64,000 bases of DNA, from contig CAYLXK010000017.1 in assembly GCA_964387685.1 (NCBI GenBank), positions 62,001-126,000 of the forward strand, in the 5' to 3' direction. Made by a program: the position numbers and the translations under genes. This document shows, in pieces, positions 1 through 8,585 of this stretch. The notes under the pieces are model-generated. The model had not been told where the DNA came from. It worked only from the letters and a program-made list of their open reading frames with translations, and ran no database searches. This stretch comes from Bryobacter sp964387685 (GTDB taxonomy: Bacteria; Acidobacteriota; Terriglobia; Bryobacterales; Bryobacteraceae). The stretch's first letter is position 1. Every line of letters starts with the position of its first letter.

Positions 1-893
1 TCAAAGGCCGCCTGCAAATTCGAGCGCACCACGCGAGCGAGACCGCAAATCTGCTCGCAGACGATGGGGTTCTTTTTGTGAGGCATGGCGCTGGAGCCTT
101 TCTGCCCCGGCGCAAAGGGCTCCTCGGCTTCGCGCACTTCGGTGCGTTGCAGATGCCGCACTTCCAAGGCGACCTTTTCCATCGTGGCGCACAAAAGCGC
201 CAGTGCGGAGAGATAGTGGGCGTGCAAATCGCGCGAGAGCACCTGGCTTGAGACGGGAGCGGCCTTCAGGCCCAGGTTTGCGCAGATCAGCTCTTCGCTT
301 TCCGGGCTCAAATGGGCAAAGGCGCCCACCGCGCCCGAGGTCTTGCCCACGCGAATTTCCTCGGCCGCCTCCAGAAAGCGCCGTTGATTGCGGCGTAGCT
401 CGTCGTAGAAATTCGCCAGTTTCAGCCCGAACGTGATCGGTTCGGCATGCACGCCGTGCGTGCGCCCGATTTGCACGGTATCTTTATGCTCCAGAGCCCG
501 CGCCTTCAGCGCCGCCAGCAGCTTTTCGATGCCCTCGGCGATCAAGGCGCTGGCCTGCCGGATTTGCAGCGCTTGCGCCGTATCCACCACGTCGTTGGAG
601 GTGAGGCCGTAATGAAACCAGCGCGAGTGCTCGGCTTGGCCTTTCGCCTGCATCGTCTCGGCCACCGCGGTGTTGAAGGCAATTACGTCGTGCTTCACTT
701 CGCGCTCAATTTCGGCGATACGGCGTAGCTCGAAGCCCGCGTGCCGCCGCAGCGCCACCGCCGCCTCCTCCGGTACCAGTTTCAATTCCGCCAAGGCTTC
801 GCTCGCGGCCAGCTCCACGGCCAGCCAGCAGGCGTACTTGTTTTCGTCGCTCCAGATTTGGCCCATCGCGGGCCGCGTGTATCGTTCAATCAT
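1..893 (-). CDS. purB: Adenylosuccinate lyase, C-terminus beyond window edge
   Basis: Adenylosuccinate lyase cleaves SAICAR and adenylosuccinate to release fumarate in purine synthesis, in the cytosol. About 297 codons are present; the reading frame runs open through the left edge, so the C-terminal third is missing. The protein starts MIERYTRPAMGQIW, typical of bacterial PurB, carries the TSNDVVDT active-site region near residue 85-95, and shows the fumarate-lyase signature GSSAMPHKKNP close to the cut end. The ATG at 893 is the natural family start. It lies 11 bases after the metallo-beta-lactamase gene and is probably the last gene visible of the cbiMQO run, although it has no functional link to cobalt transport. 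The family assignment is firm. Confidence 0.95.
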   Translation of the reverse strand, partial: MIERYTRPAMGQIWSDENKYACWLAVELAASEALAELKLVPEEAAVALRRHAGFELRRIAEIEREVKHDVIAFNTAVAETMQAKGQAEHSRWFHYGLTSNDVVDTAQALQIRQASALIAEGIEKLLAALKARALEHKDTVQIGRTHGVHAEPITFGLKLANFYDELRRNQRRFLEAAEEIRVGKTSGAVGAFAHLSPESEELICANLGLKAAPVSSQVLSRDLHAHYLSALALLCATMEKVALEVRHLQRTEVREAEEPFAPGQKGSSAMPHKKNPIVCEQICGLARVVRSNLQAAF

Positions 894-904
894 TTTTGGG
901 GTTC

Positions 905-1717
905 TTAAATCTCGAAAACGGCGCTTTGCTCTCGCGGCTCGGCCACTGTTAGTTCCGTGGCGCCCAGGCCCTTTTCCCGCAAGGCTTGTGCGGCGATCAG
1001 GTGCACGAGAGCCGGCAAGTTATTGTGCTCGCTCAAATGGCCCAGGATCAGGCGCTTGGTCCGTGCGCCTAGGTTGTCAAGAATGTACTGGCTTACCACT
1101 TCATTGGATAAATGTCCGCGCCGCGACATTACGCGCTGCTTCAAGCTCCAAGGGTAAGGCCCGACTTTCAGCATCTCAAGGTCGTGATTGGATTCGAGCA
1201 GCAGCAGATCGCAATCGGCCAGGTGCACGCGGATCGAATCCGGCATGTAGCCCAGGTCGGTGCAGATGCCCACCTTGCCGGCCTCGGAACTAAACGTAAA
1301 GCCGACGGGGTCTACCGCGTCATGGGGCAGGGAAAAGCTCTGTACCGCAAAGCTGCCCACCTGGAACTTCGTCCCCGCCGCAAAGGGCAAAAACCTCGCC
1401 TCGGCCGTGCAATCGTCGATCGCCACCGCCGTTTGGCTGGTCAGATAGATCGGCTTCTTTTTCAGCTTTCGCGATACGCCCGCCAGGCCGCAAACGTGGT
1501 CTACATGCTCATGGGTAATGAAGATGGCGTCGATGGATTCCGGTGCAATCCCGCTTGCCTCCAGGCGCCGGAAGGTCTCCTTGCCCGACAGCCCGCAGTC
1601 GATCAGGACGCTGGTCACACCGTCGCTCAAATACGCGGAGTTACCCGCGCTCGAACTCGCCAAAACTTGAAACCGCAAGGGAAAGAGCACTGGATCGGGG
1701 AACTTCGAGTTTAGCAA
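905..1717 (-). CDS. WalJ/YycJ-type metallo-beta-lactamase fold hydrolase
   Basis: A cytosolic metallo-beta-lactamase fold protein of about 270 residues. The metal-binding HEHVDH motif (HxHxDH) is present, and further His/Asp ligands appear in SFSLPHDAVDPVGF, GICTDLGY and the C-terminal ILGHLSEHN. The opening VLASSSAGNSAYL matches the YycJ/WalJ subfamily, which is linked to nucleic-acid or cell-wall related processing in Firmicutes; the substrate here is unknown. The longest frame begins with TTG at 1717 and abuts cbiO exactly. In-frame GTG (1690) or TTG (1678, giving MRFQVLAS) would match the family start better, so the first 9-13 residues are doubtful. It is part of the minus-strand run with cbiO and purB. 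Confidence 0.85.
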   Translation of the reverse strand: MLNSKFPDPVLFPLRFQVLASSSAGNSAYLSDGVTSVLIDCGLSGKETFRRLEASGIAPESIDAIFITHEHVDHVCGLAGVSRKLKKKPIYLTSQTAVAIDDCTAEARFLPFAAGTKFQVGSFAVQSFSLPHDAVDPVGFTFSSEAGKVGICTDLGYMPDSIRVHLADCDLLLLESNHDLEMLKVGPYPWSLKQRVMSRRGHLSNEVVSQYILDNLGARTKRLILGHLSEHNNLPALVHLIAAQALREKGLGATELTVAEPREQSAVFEI

Positions 1718-2395
1718 CTAGCTCCAGGCGAAGCGCTCGAGAATGTCCTCGGTGGGCCCGCGCGCCGAGATCCGGCCCGCTTCAAAAAACGCGGCCTCCG
1801 CGCAAGTCTCCCGCGCAAAGCGCGCATCGTGCGTGATGATCAATTTCGTGAGCGGCAAACGGTTCAAGAGGGCCGCAAGATCCCGGACACCGGGCGGGTC
1901 CAGAAACGTCGTCGGTTCGTCCAGAATCAAGACCTGCGGCTCCATCACCAGCACGCCCGCCAGCGCCGCGCGCCGCTTCTCGCCCGCGCTCAAATGAAAG
2001 GGATTCTTTTCGGCGAGCGCCCCCAGGTGCAAGCGCTCGAGCATTGCACCGGCTCGCCGTCGCGCCTCGCCGGCCTCGACGCCCTGGTTCAAGAGGCCGA
2101 ACATCACATCTTCCTCGACGCTCGGCAAAAAGAGCTGGTTCTCCGCCGCTTGAAAGACAAAGCCCACTTTGCGCCGCACTTGCTCTAGCGTCGCCGCACC
2201 CACCCGCACGCCATCGATGGCGACGTCCCCTTCGCCCAGCAGGATGCCGTTCAAATGCAGCGCGAAGGTGGTCTTGCCCGAGCCGTTCGGGCCCAGCAAT
2301 GCAACGCTCGTCCCGGCTGCCTGCCGGTAATCGATGCCCCGCAGGATTTGCTCACCCTCCGGGTAGCGGAATTGCAGACCGCGTACGTCGATCAC
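1718..2395 (-). CDS. cbiO: Cobalt/nickel ECF transporter ATPase (CbiO/EcfA)
   Basis: ATP-binding subunit of an energy-coupling-factor importer, 225 residues. The Walker A motif GPNGSGKTT lies near residues 35-43, the Q-loop in VFQAAENQLF, the signature LSAGEKRR near 135 and the Walker B ILDEPTTFLDP near 155-165; a switch histidine is in ITHDARFA. The C-terminal regulatory domain of ordinary importers is absent, as expected for CbiO. The GTG start overlaps the cbiQ stop by 4 nt, indicating coupled translation. With CbiQ and CbiM next door it should power Co2+ or Ni2+ uptake; the metal cannot be decided from sequence. Confidence 0.93.
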   Translation of the reverse strand: MIDVRGLQFRYPEGEQILRGIDYRQAAGTSVALLGPNGSGKTTFALHLNGILLGEGDVAIDGVRVGAATLEQVRRKVGFVFQAAENQLFLPSVEEDVMFGLLNQGVEAGEARRRAGAMLERLHLGALAEKNPFHLSAGEKRRAALAGVLVMEPQVLILDEPTTFLDPPGVRDLAALLNRLPLTKLIITHDARFARETCAEAAFFEAGRISARGPTEDILERFAWS

Positions 2396-3036
2396 AATGC
2401 GACCCGCAGCCCCACGATCACGGCCCAGCCCGCCACCAGGATTCCGCTATCCCGCGCCCTCCAATGCAAGGCGTCCGCCCGCGGCAATTCTCCGCGAAAG
2501 CCCCGCGCCAGCATCGCATTATGTATGCCCGTCGAACGCTCCAGGCTCCGCACGAAGAGCATGCCGATGGTGGAGCCCGCGATGAGCCGGCTCCGGGCCG
2601 CCCCCCGGCAGAGCGCGGCCAATTTCATTGCGTCCGCCTCGCGCTGCAACACCTCGAGATAGCGCATCAGGAATTCCGTCACGATAATCAGGAATTTCGG
2701 CGCGCCCAGCTTCTCCATCGCGCGCAGCAATTCGAGTGTCGTCACCAAGTGCGTCGCCAGCAACGCGGCGGTGATCGATAGGTAACTCCGCACCAGGAAG
2801 AAAACCGCGGCCGCCGTCTGCCCCCGCCAGAGCGCCACGGCGGCCAGCGCAAAAGAAAAGGGCAGCACGTAACAAGCCTTAGTGAGAATCTCTTCCGCTG
2901 GGGCTTTCGTGGCCAGCAGAAGGAGCATCGGAATGACGCACAACGCCGCCAGACCCGCATTGTGCCCCACCGGCACCGTCGCCAGCGCCACCAAGTACCC
3001 CACCAGCAACAAAAGGCTCACACGCGGATCGGGCAT
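2392..3036 (-). CDS. cbiQ: Cobalt/nickel ECF transporter transmembrane subunit (CbiQ/EcfT)
   Basis: Transmembrane coupling subunit of the ECF importer, 214 residues, with several hydrophobic helices (about residues 8-45, 50-70, 85-110 and the C-terminus). The cytoplasmic coupling region holds the family-type arginine motifs around AALCRGAARSRLIAG and MLARGFRGELP, which contact CbiO. It starts at ATG 3036, 6 bases after cbiM, and its stop overlaps the cbiO start. The gene order M-Q-O and the single CbiO are those of standard cobalt or nickel systems. Confidence 0.9.
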   Translation of the reverse strand: MPDPRVSLLLLVGYLVALATVPVGHNAGLAALCVIPMLLLLATKAPAEEILTKACYVLPFSFALAAVALWRGQTAAAVFFLVRSYLSITAALLATHLVTTLELLRAMEKLGAPKFLIIVTEFLMRYLEVLQREADAMKLAALCRGAARSRLIAGSTIGMLFVRSLERSTGIHNAMLARGFRGELPRADALHWRARDSGILVAGWAVIVGLRVAL

Positions 3037-3042
3037 GCGCGG

Positions 3043-3933
3043 CTATTCTTGCGCCCGCGCCGGCACCGCCCGCGCCAGCAATGTGCTGATCGCAAACAAC
3101 AAGAGCAAGCCCGCCACGCCGGCACCGGCTTTGCGCAGCCAGTCCACCGGCAGGCTTTGCCACTCATAGTCCGGCATCAAGCCCGGCAGCACGGTCACCA
3201 CGCGCGTATCGAGGCCCGTCTTCTGGCTGAAAACCTCCAGTACGTCGGGCGCCTGCGAGGCGAAAAACACCCCCGCCAGCATTACGGCCGCTGCGGCCAG
3301 CACTAAGGGCCACACCGCCTTCTTGGCGCTCGATTTGCCTTCCAATCGCTGGATGGCCTCCCAGGCCGCCACGCTTACCGCTCCCTCAATCAAGCCTGTA
3401 ATCGCAAAAAGCCCCGCGCAGAACAGTAGCAGGGAAGGCGTCACGGCGTCGCTCGAAGCCCCCACCTGCGCCAAGGCCAACGCCGCCGAGAGCGTCACCG
3501 ATAGAAAGGCACCTACAAACAAACCGGCCCGCCCGTGGCCTATCTTTTCCAGCGCGCGGAAAGGCAACCATGCGGCCCACACGCCTAGCACCGCCATATT
3601 GAAGACGTTCGCCGCCAGCGCCAGTACTCCGCCATCCTGGAACACCAAAGCCTGCACCAGCAGAATCGCCGTCATGGTGATCGTGGCCGCCCAAGGCCCA
3701 ATGGTCGCCGCCAGCAAAGCGCCGCCCAGCAAGTGCCCGCTCGCCCCCGGCCCCACGGGGAAGTTCACCATCTGGGCCGCAAAGACGAAGGCTCCCAGTA
3801 CGCCCAAGAGCGGAATCCGGCGTGTGTCCGTGCCGGCCTCCGCCTGGCGGGCCGACACCGCCACCCCGGCCGCGCTCGCCACTCCGAACCCGGCCAGCAC
3901 GCTCGCCGACAAGATGCCATCGGGTATATGCAT
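3043..3933 (-). CDS. cbiM: Cobalt/nickel ECF substrate-binding subunit CbiM fused to a PDGLE/CbiN-like tail
   Basis: Substrate-capture membrane protein, 296 residues. It begins MHIPDG; in this family the N-terminal Met-His residues coordinate the metal, so the start at 3933 is secure. Residues 1-200 form the CbiM membrane core. After a hydrophilic linker near residue 195-205 comes a second part with two hydrophobic segments and a PDYEW stretch, which resembles the PDGLE/CbiN component that is often a separate protein. No separate cbiN exists here, so the two appear fused. Only 30 bases separate it from the divergent LmbE-type gene, leaving no room for a cobalamin riboswitch. Confidence 0.9.
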   Translation of the reverse strand: MHIPDGILSASVLAGFGVASAAGVAVSARQAEAGTDTRRIPLLGVLGAFVFAAQMVNFPVGPGASGHLLGGALLAATIGPWAATITMTAILLVQALVFQDGGVLALAANVFNMAVLGVWAAWLPFRALEKIGHGRAGLFVGAFLSVTLSAALALAQVGASSDAVTPSLLLFCAGLFAITGLIEGAVSVAAWEAIQRLEGKSSAKKAVWPLVLAAAAVMLAGVFFASQAPDVLEVFSQKTGLDTRVVTVLPGLMPDYEWQSLPVDWLRKAGAGVAGLLLLFAISTLLARAVPARAQE

Positions 3934-3963
3934 GAACTTGTTTCAAAGTTACCATGTGAGATC

Positions 3964-6360
3964 ATGCGCTTCTTCCTCTGCGCGCTCTTGGCTGCGGCGC
4001 TGCTTTCCGCCGCCGAAACGCTGCCCGAAGACCGCGGCCCGGCCGCCCTCTGGCAAGCGCTCCAAGGGCTGCAAACCCCCACTCGCATTCTCTACGTCAC
4101 GGCCCACCCCGACGACGAGGATCCCGCGCTCCTCACTTACCTCGCGCGCGGTCTGGGCGCCGAAGTTACCCTGCTGATTCTCAATCGCGGCGAAGGCGGG
4201 GCCAATGTTGTGAGCGGCGATTTCTTTGAGGCCCTCGGTGCACTGCGCAGCGTCGAAATGCTCCGCGCCGCCCAGCATTACGGCGTTCAGGTCCGCTTTA
4301 CCCGCGCGGTCGATTATGGGTTCTCCAAAAACATCGCCGAGGCTTTGCGCGCCTGGAACGAGAAGGCCTTGCTGGCCGACGCAATCGCCATCGCTCGCGC
4401 CGTCCAGCCGCAGATTGTCATCAGCCGCTTTAACGAATCCGAGCGCGACGGCCATGGCCACCACCAGGCCGCCGGGCGTATCGCTCGTCTTCTCTTTGCG
4501 CAGGCCGCCACTGCGGATTGGAAACCCGCCAAGCTTTACACCACCAATTGGCGCGAAGGTGAGCCCGTTACGCTCAAGATCGATACGGGTCAATTCAATC
4601 CGCTCTTGGGCCGCAGCTACGCTCAAATCGGACGCGAGGGCTATCGCTGGCATCGCAGCCAAGGCATGGCGTCCAACGTCGCCCGTCCCGGACCCGTCTA
4701 TGCCTACCTCAAGCGGGAAGACGCAAACACTCCCGAATCGAGCCTCCTCGATCACCTGCCTGCCGCGAAGGCAGATCCGCATGTTCAGGCCGGCGTCCGG
4801 GCCTTTGATGCCCTCCATCCCGAAAAATGCGCGCCCCATCTCGCCGCCGCGCTCCGTGACAGTCCGGACCCCGCCCGCCAACGAGCGCTTTCTCGCGCTC
4901 TAGCCTTAGCGCTCAGCCTGGAATTTGAAGCCCTCGTTGAACCCGACCTCCCGCCCACCGGACCCTTTGCACAGTTTCGTTCCATCGAAACCGTTCAGGT
5001 GGTCCAGCCCGGCCAGACTTTCCAGGCGCGCTTGAACCTGCACCAGCGTGGTGCGGAAAAGGTCGACAAGATCCGCTACGCGGTTCGCGGGCCCTTCTCC
5101 AGCAACATCGCGCGGGAGACCGGTGTGTTTACTCTGCGGGTCGCCGAAGAGGCGCCCGCTTCCGCCGCCGCCTGGTCGCGCGCCCATGTCCGCGACTCGT
5201 TCTACCAGATCCAGCCGCCCAGCCAGTTCTCCTTGCCACTGCCCAATACCGGCATCGCCGGCCTGGCGACCTTCACCTACCAAGGGGTGGAAGTCTCGCT
5301 CGAGGCCGAGCTCGAATCGACTTCCGGCGCCATCCGCCAGCCCCTGGTGATTGGCCCCGCCTTAAGCGTGAAGTTCGATGCGAGCTTTTCCTATTCGCCC
5401 CAAGGCCAGCGGGCGCACTCCCTTACAGTCAGCGTGACGAATCTCTCTGCGAATCCGCAAGCCGGAGAACTGCGGCTGGCGCTTCCCGCGGGTTTTGCAG
5501 CGGTGCCCGCGCTCCCCTTCCGCCTCGCTAAAACCGCTGAGCGGGTGAAAATACCGTTCTCGCTCGCCTTGCCCGCCTCGCTTGGACCGGAGCCCTACGA
5601 AATCTCAGCCCATGCGCGCGTAGGTCCTCGCGATTACTCGGCCAGCTTTGAAGCCGTGACGCAACCCGGCCTGCGCGTCGCCTACCTGAGCCAGCCCGCG
5701 CGGCACACGCTCCGCCTGGCCGATGTGAAGTTCTCGGCCAGCCCGCGCGTCGGCTACATCATGGGCTCGGGCGATGAGGTGCCGGAGGCTCTACGCCAGT
5801 TGGGTGTACCCGTCGAACTGATCGATTCCTCCACGCTCGCCGGTGGCGATCTCAGCCGCTTCTCGGCCATCCTCGTCGGCATTCGCGCCTACGCGGTCCG
5901 CGAGGATCTGAAGGCGCACAACCAACGCCTCTTGGACTTTGCCGCGGCCGGGGGTAACGTGGTCGTGCAGTACCAGACCCAGGAGTACGATCGGAACTTT
6001 GCGCCCTTTCCCTATACCCAAGGCCGAGGGGCCGAAGAGGTCAGCGAAGAAGACGCACCTGTTACGATCCTCGCGCCTGCCCATCCGGTTTTCAACACGC
6101 CTAACAAAATCGGCGCCGAAGACTTTGAGGCTTGGGTCGAACAACGCGGTTCCAAGTTCTTCAGCACCTGGGACGCGCGCTGGACCCCCCTAGTCGAAAC
6201 TCATGATCATGGCCAAGCCCCGCAAAAAGGCGTCTGCCTCACGGCACCCACCGGCCGAGGCCACTACACCTATTGTTCGCTCGCCTTCTATCGTCAGCTC
6301 CCTTACGCCGTTCCCGGCGCCGCCCGCCTGCTGGCTAATCTGCTCAGCTTGGGCCGTTAG
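3964..6360 (+). CDS. Secreted PIG-L/LmbE-family deacetylase with C-terminal amidotransferase-like domain
   Basis: A 798-residue exported protein. Residues 1-17 form a signal peptide (MRFFLCALLAAALLSAAE). Residues 40-260 are the PIG-L/LmbE fold: zinc motif AHPDDE at 47-52, later ligands in ERDGHGHHQ at 160-168. This family hydrolyses N-acetyl groups from sugars. Residues 330-560 look like beta-sandwich linker, and about 570-798 resemble a GATase1/ThuA-like alpha-beta fold (RVGYIMGSGDEVPEAL, ILVGIRAYA, GGNVVVQY). The ATG at 3964 is chosen because it directly begins the signal peptide and has GTGAG upstream; an earlier in-frame start would overlap cbiM. The natural substrate is unknown, perhaps an exported or scavenged glycan. 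Confidence 0.85.
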   Translation: MRFFLCALLAAALLSAAETLPEDRGPAALWQALQGLQTPTRILYVTAHPDDEDPALLTYLARGLGAEVTLLILNRGEGGANVVSGDFFEALGALRSVEMLRAAQHYGVQVRFTRAVDYGFSKNIAEALRAWNEKALLADAIAIARAVQPQIVISRFNESERDGHGHHQAAGRIARLLFAQAATADWKPAKLYTTNWREGEPVTLKIDTGQFNPLLGRSYAQIGREGYRWHRSQGMASNVARPGPVYAYLKREDANTPESSLLDHLPAAKADPHVQAGVRAFDALHPEKCAPHLAAALRDSPDPARQRALSRALALALSLEFEALVEPDLPPTGPFAQFRSIETVQVVQPGQTFQARLNLHQRGAEKVDKIRYAVRGPFSSNIARETGVFTLRVAEEAPASAAAWSRAHVRDSFYQIQPPSQFSLPLPNTGIAGLATFTYQGVEVSLEAELESTSGAIRQPLVIGPALSVKFDASFSYSPQGQRAHSLTVSVTNLSANPQAGELRLALPAGFAAVPALPFRLAKTAERVKIPFSLALPASLGPEPYEISAHARVGPRDYSASFEAVTQPGLRVAYLSQPARHTLRLADVKFSASPRVGYIMGSGDEVPEALRQLGVPVELIDSSTLAGGDLSRFSAILVGIRAYAVREDLKAHNQRLLDFAAAGGNVVVQYQTQEYDRNFAPFPYTQGRGAEEVSEEDAPVTILAPAHPVFNTPNKIGAEDFEAWVEQRGSKFFSTWDARWTPLVETHDHGQAPQKGVCLTAPTGRGHYTYCSLAFYRQLPYAVPGAARLLANLLSLGR

Positions 6361-6977
6361 GCCTTGCTGCGAAGCTGCCGCATCCGCAGCGCTAGTCCCG
6401 CTAGTCCCAAACCTGCCAGCAGCGCGCTGCCCGGCTCGGGTACGTCGGACGCCGACTCGATGTCAAAGGCGACCCCGTCCTCGCCTACCGCCGTCAGCAC
6501 CGATCCGCCCGTGTCCGTCAAGATAATCCCGTCGCCACTCGTGAACGCCGCCCAATTGATGACTGGCGGGAAGGCGTCGGAATCGAGAAAGTTGGAAAGC
6601 CCCAAAAAGTTCAGCTCGACCGACGTGTTGCCGTTGAGCGAACCCACCAGCCGCGCCACGTCGTTATCCTCGGCCGTATCCGTCAGCAGCAACACCAACG
6701 GGTCCAGCGACGCGTCCAGATTCAACAGCTCTACTCCAGCCAAATAGATGCGAATCGTGCCCAACAGCAACGAATACTGCCCAATGGCCGGATCCGGATT
6801 CTGGTCGCTACCCGCGCTCAGCAACTCGATCGTTGCCGACACGGGCGTCCCCACGGGTGCGCCGGGCAAATAGATGCCTGCACTCTCTGTGACCGTGCCA
6901 CTAAAACTGATGGCCGCCGCGGATGCGCCTGCAGAAACGCCAAGCATCGCCAAGACCGATAGGAATATTACCTTCAT
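6357..6977 (-). CDS. PEP-CTERM sorting domain protein
   Basis: A 206-residue secreted protein, starting at ATG 6977 (MKVIFLS), which opens a clean signal peptide ending near GASAAA; a longer in-frame start at 7004 would precede the signal and is less likely. The C-terminus carries the exosortase sorting signal: VPEPGSALL, a hydrophobic helix, then basic residues ending LRMRQLRSKA. Such proteins are cleaved and anchored or released by an exosortase (EpsH/XrtA type), which is not in this window. The middle part is a low-complexity beta-rich region without a recognisable catalytic domain. Its stop overlaps the convergent LmbE-type gene by 4 nt. Confidence 0.85.
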   Translation of the reverse strand: MKVIFLSVLAMLGVSAGASAAAISFSGTVTESAGIYLPGAPVGTPVSATIELLSAGSDQNPDPAIGQYSLLLGTIRIYLAGVELLNLDASLDPLVLLLTDTAEDNDVARLVGSLNGNTSVELNFLGLSNFLDSDAFPPVINWAAFTSGDGIILTDTGGSVLTAVGEDGVAFDIESASDVPEPGSALLAGLGLAGLALRMRQLRSKA

Positions 6978-7098
6978 GCCGCTGAGAGTAGCAGGTCTGC
7001 CCATGAGAATCTCTCAGGTGCGCCCGTAAATCGTTGGGGAGGAAGACCTCAGCTGCGTCCAGGTGCCAGTCCCGTACTCGCGCTAACCTGAATTGTTT

Positions 7099-7545
7099 AT
7101 GCTCGAGCCCCTGCGCCAACGCATTGCCGACGGCGATTACGCCTCCGTTTGCCGACTGCTCGGCATGGAAATCGAGGCCTTGGAAAGCAACTCGGCACTG
7201 GTCACCCTAACCGTTTCTCCCACTATGTTTAACCCCTTCGGCACGGTGCACGGGGGTATCCTATGCGATCTGGCCGACATGGCCATGGGCACCGCCTTTG
7301 CCACAACCCTGGCCGCGGGAGAAGGGCTGGCTACGATCGAACTGAAGATCAACTTCCTGCGCCCCGTCTCCACCGGTAAGCTCCATGCTCAGGCCCGAGT
7401 GGTGCACCGCGGCCGCTCCACCGGGCTGGTCGAGTGCGAAATCGTCAACGAACAGGGGAAACTCGTCGCCAAAGCCAACTCCACCTGCATGGTTGTCACC
7501 GACGGGCGCGCTACCCTTTTCTCCGAGGCTCTGACTAAGAAATGA
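7099..7545 (+). CDS. PaaI-family hot-dog thioesterase
   Basis: A 148-residue cytosolic hot-dog fold acyl-CoA thioesterase. The family signature is clear: NPFGTVHGGILCDLADMAMG at residues 45-64, where HGG and the following Asp form the active site, and a later INFLRPVSTGKL beta-strand. These enzymes hydrolyse aromatic or medium-chain acyl-CoA. ATG 7099 is preferred over TTG 7093. The stop codon overlaps the next start by 4 nt (ATGA), so it is translationally coupled to the GNAT-DinB fusion. Confidence 0.88.
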   Translation: MLEPLRQRIADGDYASVCRLLGMEIEALESNSALVTLTVSPTMFNPFGTVHGGILCDLADMAMGTAFATTLAAGEGLATIELKINFLRPVSTGKLHAQARVVHRGRSTGLVECEIVNEQGKLVAKANSTCMVVTDGRATLFSEALTKK

Positions 7546-8585
7546 TTGAAATCCGGCCCCTTAGCGTTGCCGACGCGCCTTATTTGAGCGCCATCGCCGA
7601 AAGCGTGCGCTACCGCGAAGGCGCCGCCGACCCTCGTAGCGGTTATCTCGTGTATGTGGGAAAACCCGATGAATACGCCGCCCGCATCGCGGCCAACCCC
7701 CACAGCTTCCTCGCGCTGCTAGACGGCCATCCCGCCGGTTACATCCTGACGGCCGCGGACCCCCAGGGCAGCGCGACCCAGGCTTCGGGTGATGCCGTCC
7801 AGGCACGCATTTTCGGTAACGGCGCACTGCTGGTGGACCAAATCGGCATCCGGCCGCACGCCCGTGGTCACGGCATCGCGGCGCAACTATACCAGCGCTT
7901 GCTTGCCGAGGCCAAGCCTACCCGCCTAACCGCTTCCATCATGCACGGCCCCCTGCTGAACCAGCGCAGCGTGAGCTTTTTTTCCGGCAAACAGGGCTGG
8001 AAATGCATAGGCGAATTCTCGGAAGGCTATGGCTTTCTTTGGGGCATCTATGAATGGAAGGCCGATGGCACGCAAGGAGAAGCCGCCTATCCGCTGGGCC
8101 GTTTCCTGGATTCGCCGGTGCTCACCGAAGCCGACCTGCTGGCCCGCATCGAACGCATCCGCCAATTGCCCGATCAAACGCGAGCCGTGGTGGAGAAGCT
8201 GAGCGAAGACCAGCTCGACCAACCCATTCGGCCCGGTGCCTGGACGGCCCGGCAGGTGCTCCACCATATGGCCGACACCAGCTCCAATCTCACGAGCCGC
8301 ATCCGCCTTGCCCTTACCGAAGAGCAACCTCCGATCAAGACCTTCGAGGAAAATCTGTGGGTGGAACTCGCCGACGCCAAGACCGCCCCGGCCGAAGAAT
8401 CCCTGCGCATCCTCGACGGCCTCCAGGCCCGCATTGCCCGCCTTTTGGCCTCGCGCCCCTTGGAGGACTTTCAGCGCGAAATGTTCCATCCCGAACAAGG
8501 ATTAGTGAAACTGGACCGCGTTTCGCGCTATCTAGATTGGCATGGTCGCCATCACACGGCTCAAATTCGTTCTATGTCTCACTAG
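7542..8585 (+). CDS. GNAT acetyltransferase fused to a DinB/YfiT-like domain
   Basis: A 347-residue two-domain protein. Residues 1-170 are a GNAT N-acetyltransferase: the acetyl-CoA binding segment is VDQIGIRPHARGHGIAAQLY (98-117), with the R-x-x-G-x-A pattern. Residues 190-347 are a DinB-superfamily four-helix bundle closest to YfiT/BstA: PGAWTARQVLHHMADT (231-246) and WHGRHHTAQI (333-342). H242, H334 and H338 form the expected metal-binding triad. DinB proteins include bacillithiol and mycothiol S-transferases and metal hydrolases, so the fusion may couple acetylation with thiol transfer or detoxification. The reading frame is continuous, with no sign of a frameshift. The substrate is unknown. 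Confidence 0.85.
   Translation: MIEIRPLSVADAPYLSAIAESVRYREGAADPRSGYLVYVGKPDEYAARIAANPHSFLALLDGHPAGYILTAADPQGSATQASGDAVQARIFGNGALLVDQIGIRPHARGHGIAAQLYQRLLAEAKPTRLTASIMHGPLLNQRSVSFFSGKQGWKCIGEFSEGYGFLWGIYEWKADGTQGEAAYPLGRFLDSPVLTEADLLARIERIRQLPDQTRAVVEKLSEDQLDQPIRPGAWTARQVLHHMADTSSNLTSRIRLALTEEQPPIKTFEENLWVELADAKTAPAEESLRILDGLQARIARLLASRPLEDFQREMFHPEQGLVKLDRVSRYLDWHGRHHTAQIRSMSH

Noticed and set aside
3934..3963. Cobalamin riboswitch before cbiM
   Set aside because: Only 30 bases separate cbiM from the divergent gene, too short for any riboswitch.
3733..3963. Longer N-terminus for the LmbE-type protein
   Set aside because: It would overlap cbiM and precede the signal peptide that begins exactly at 3964.
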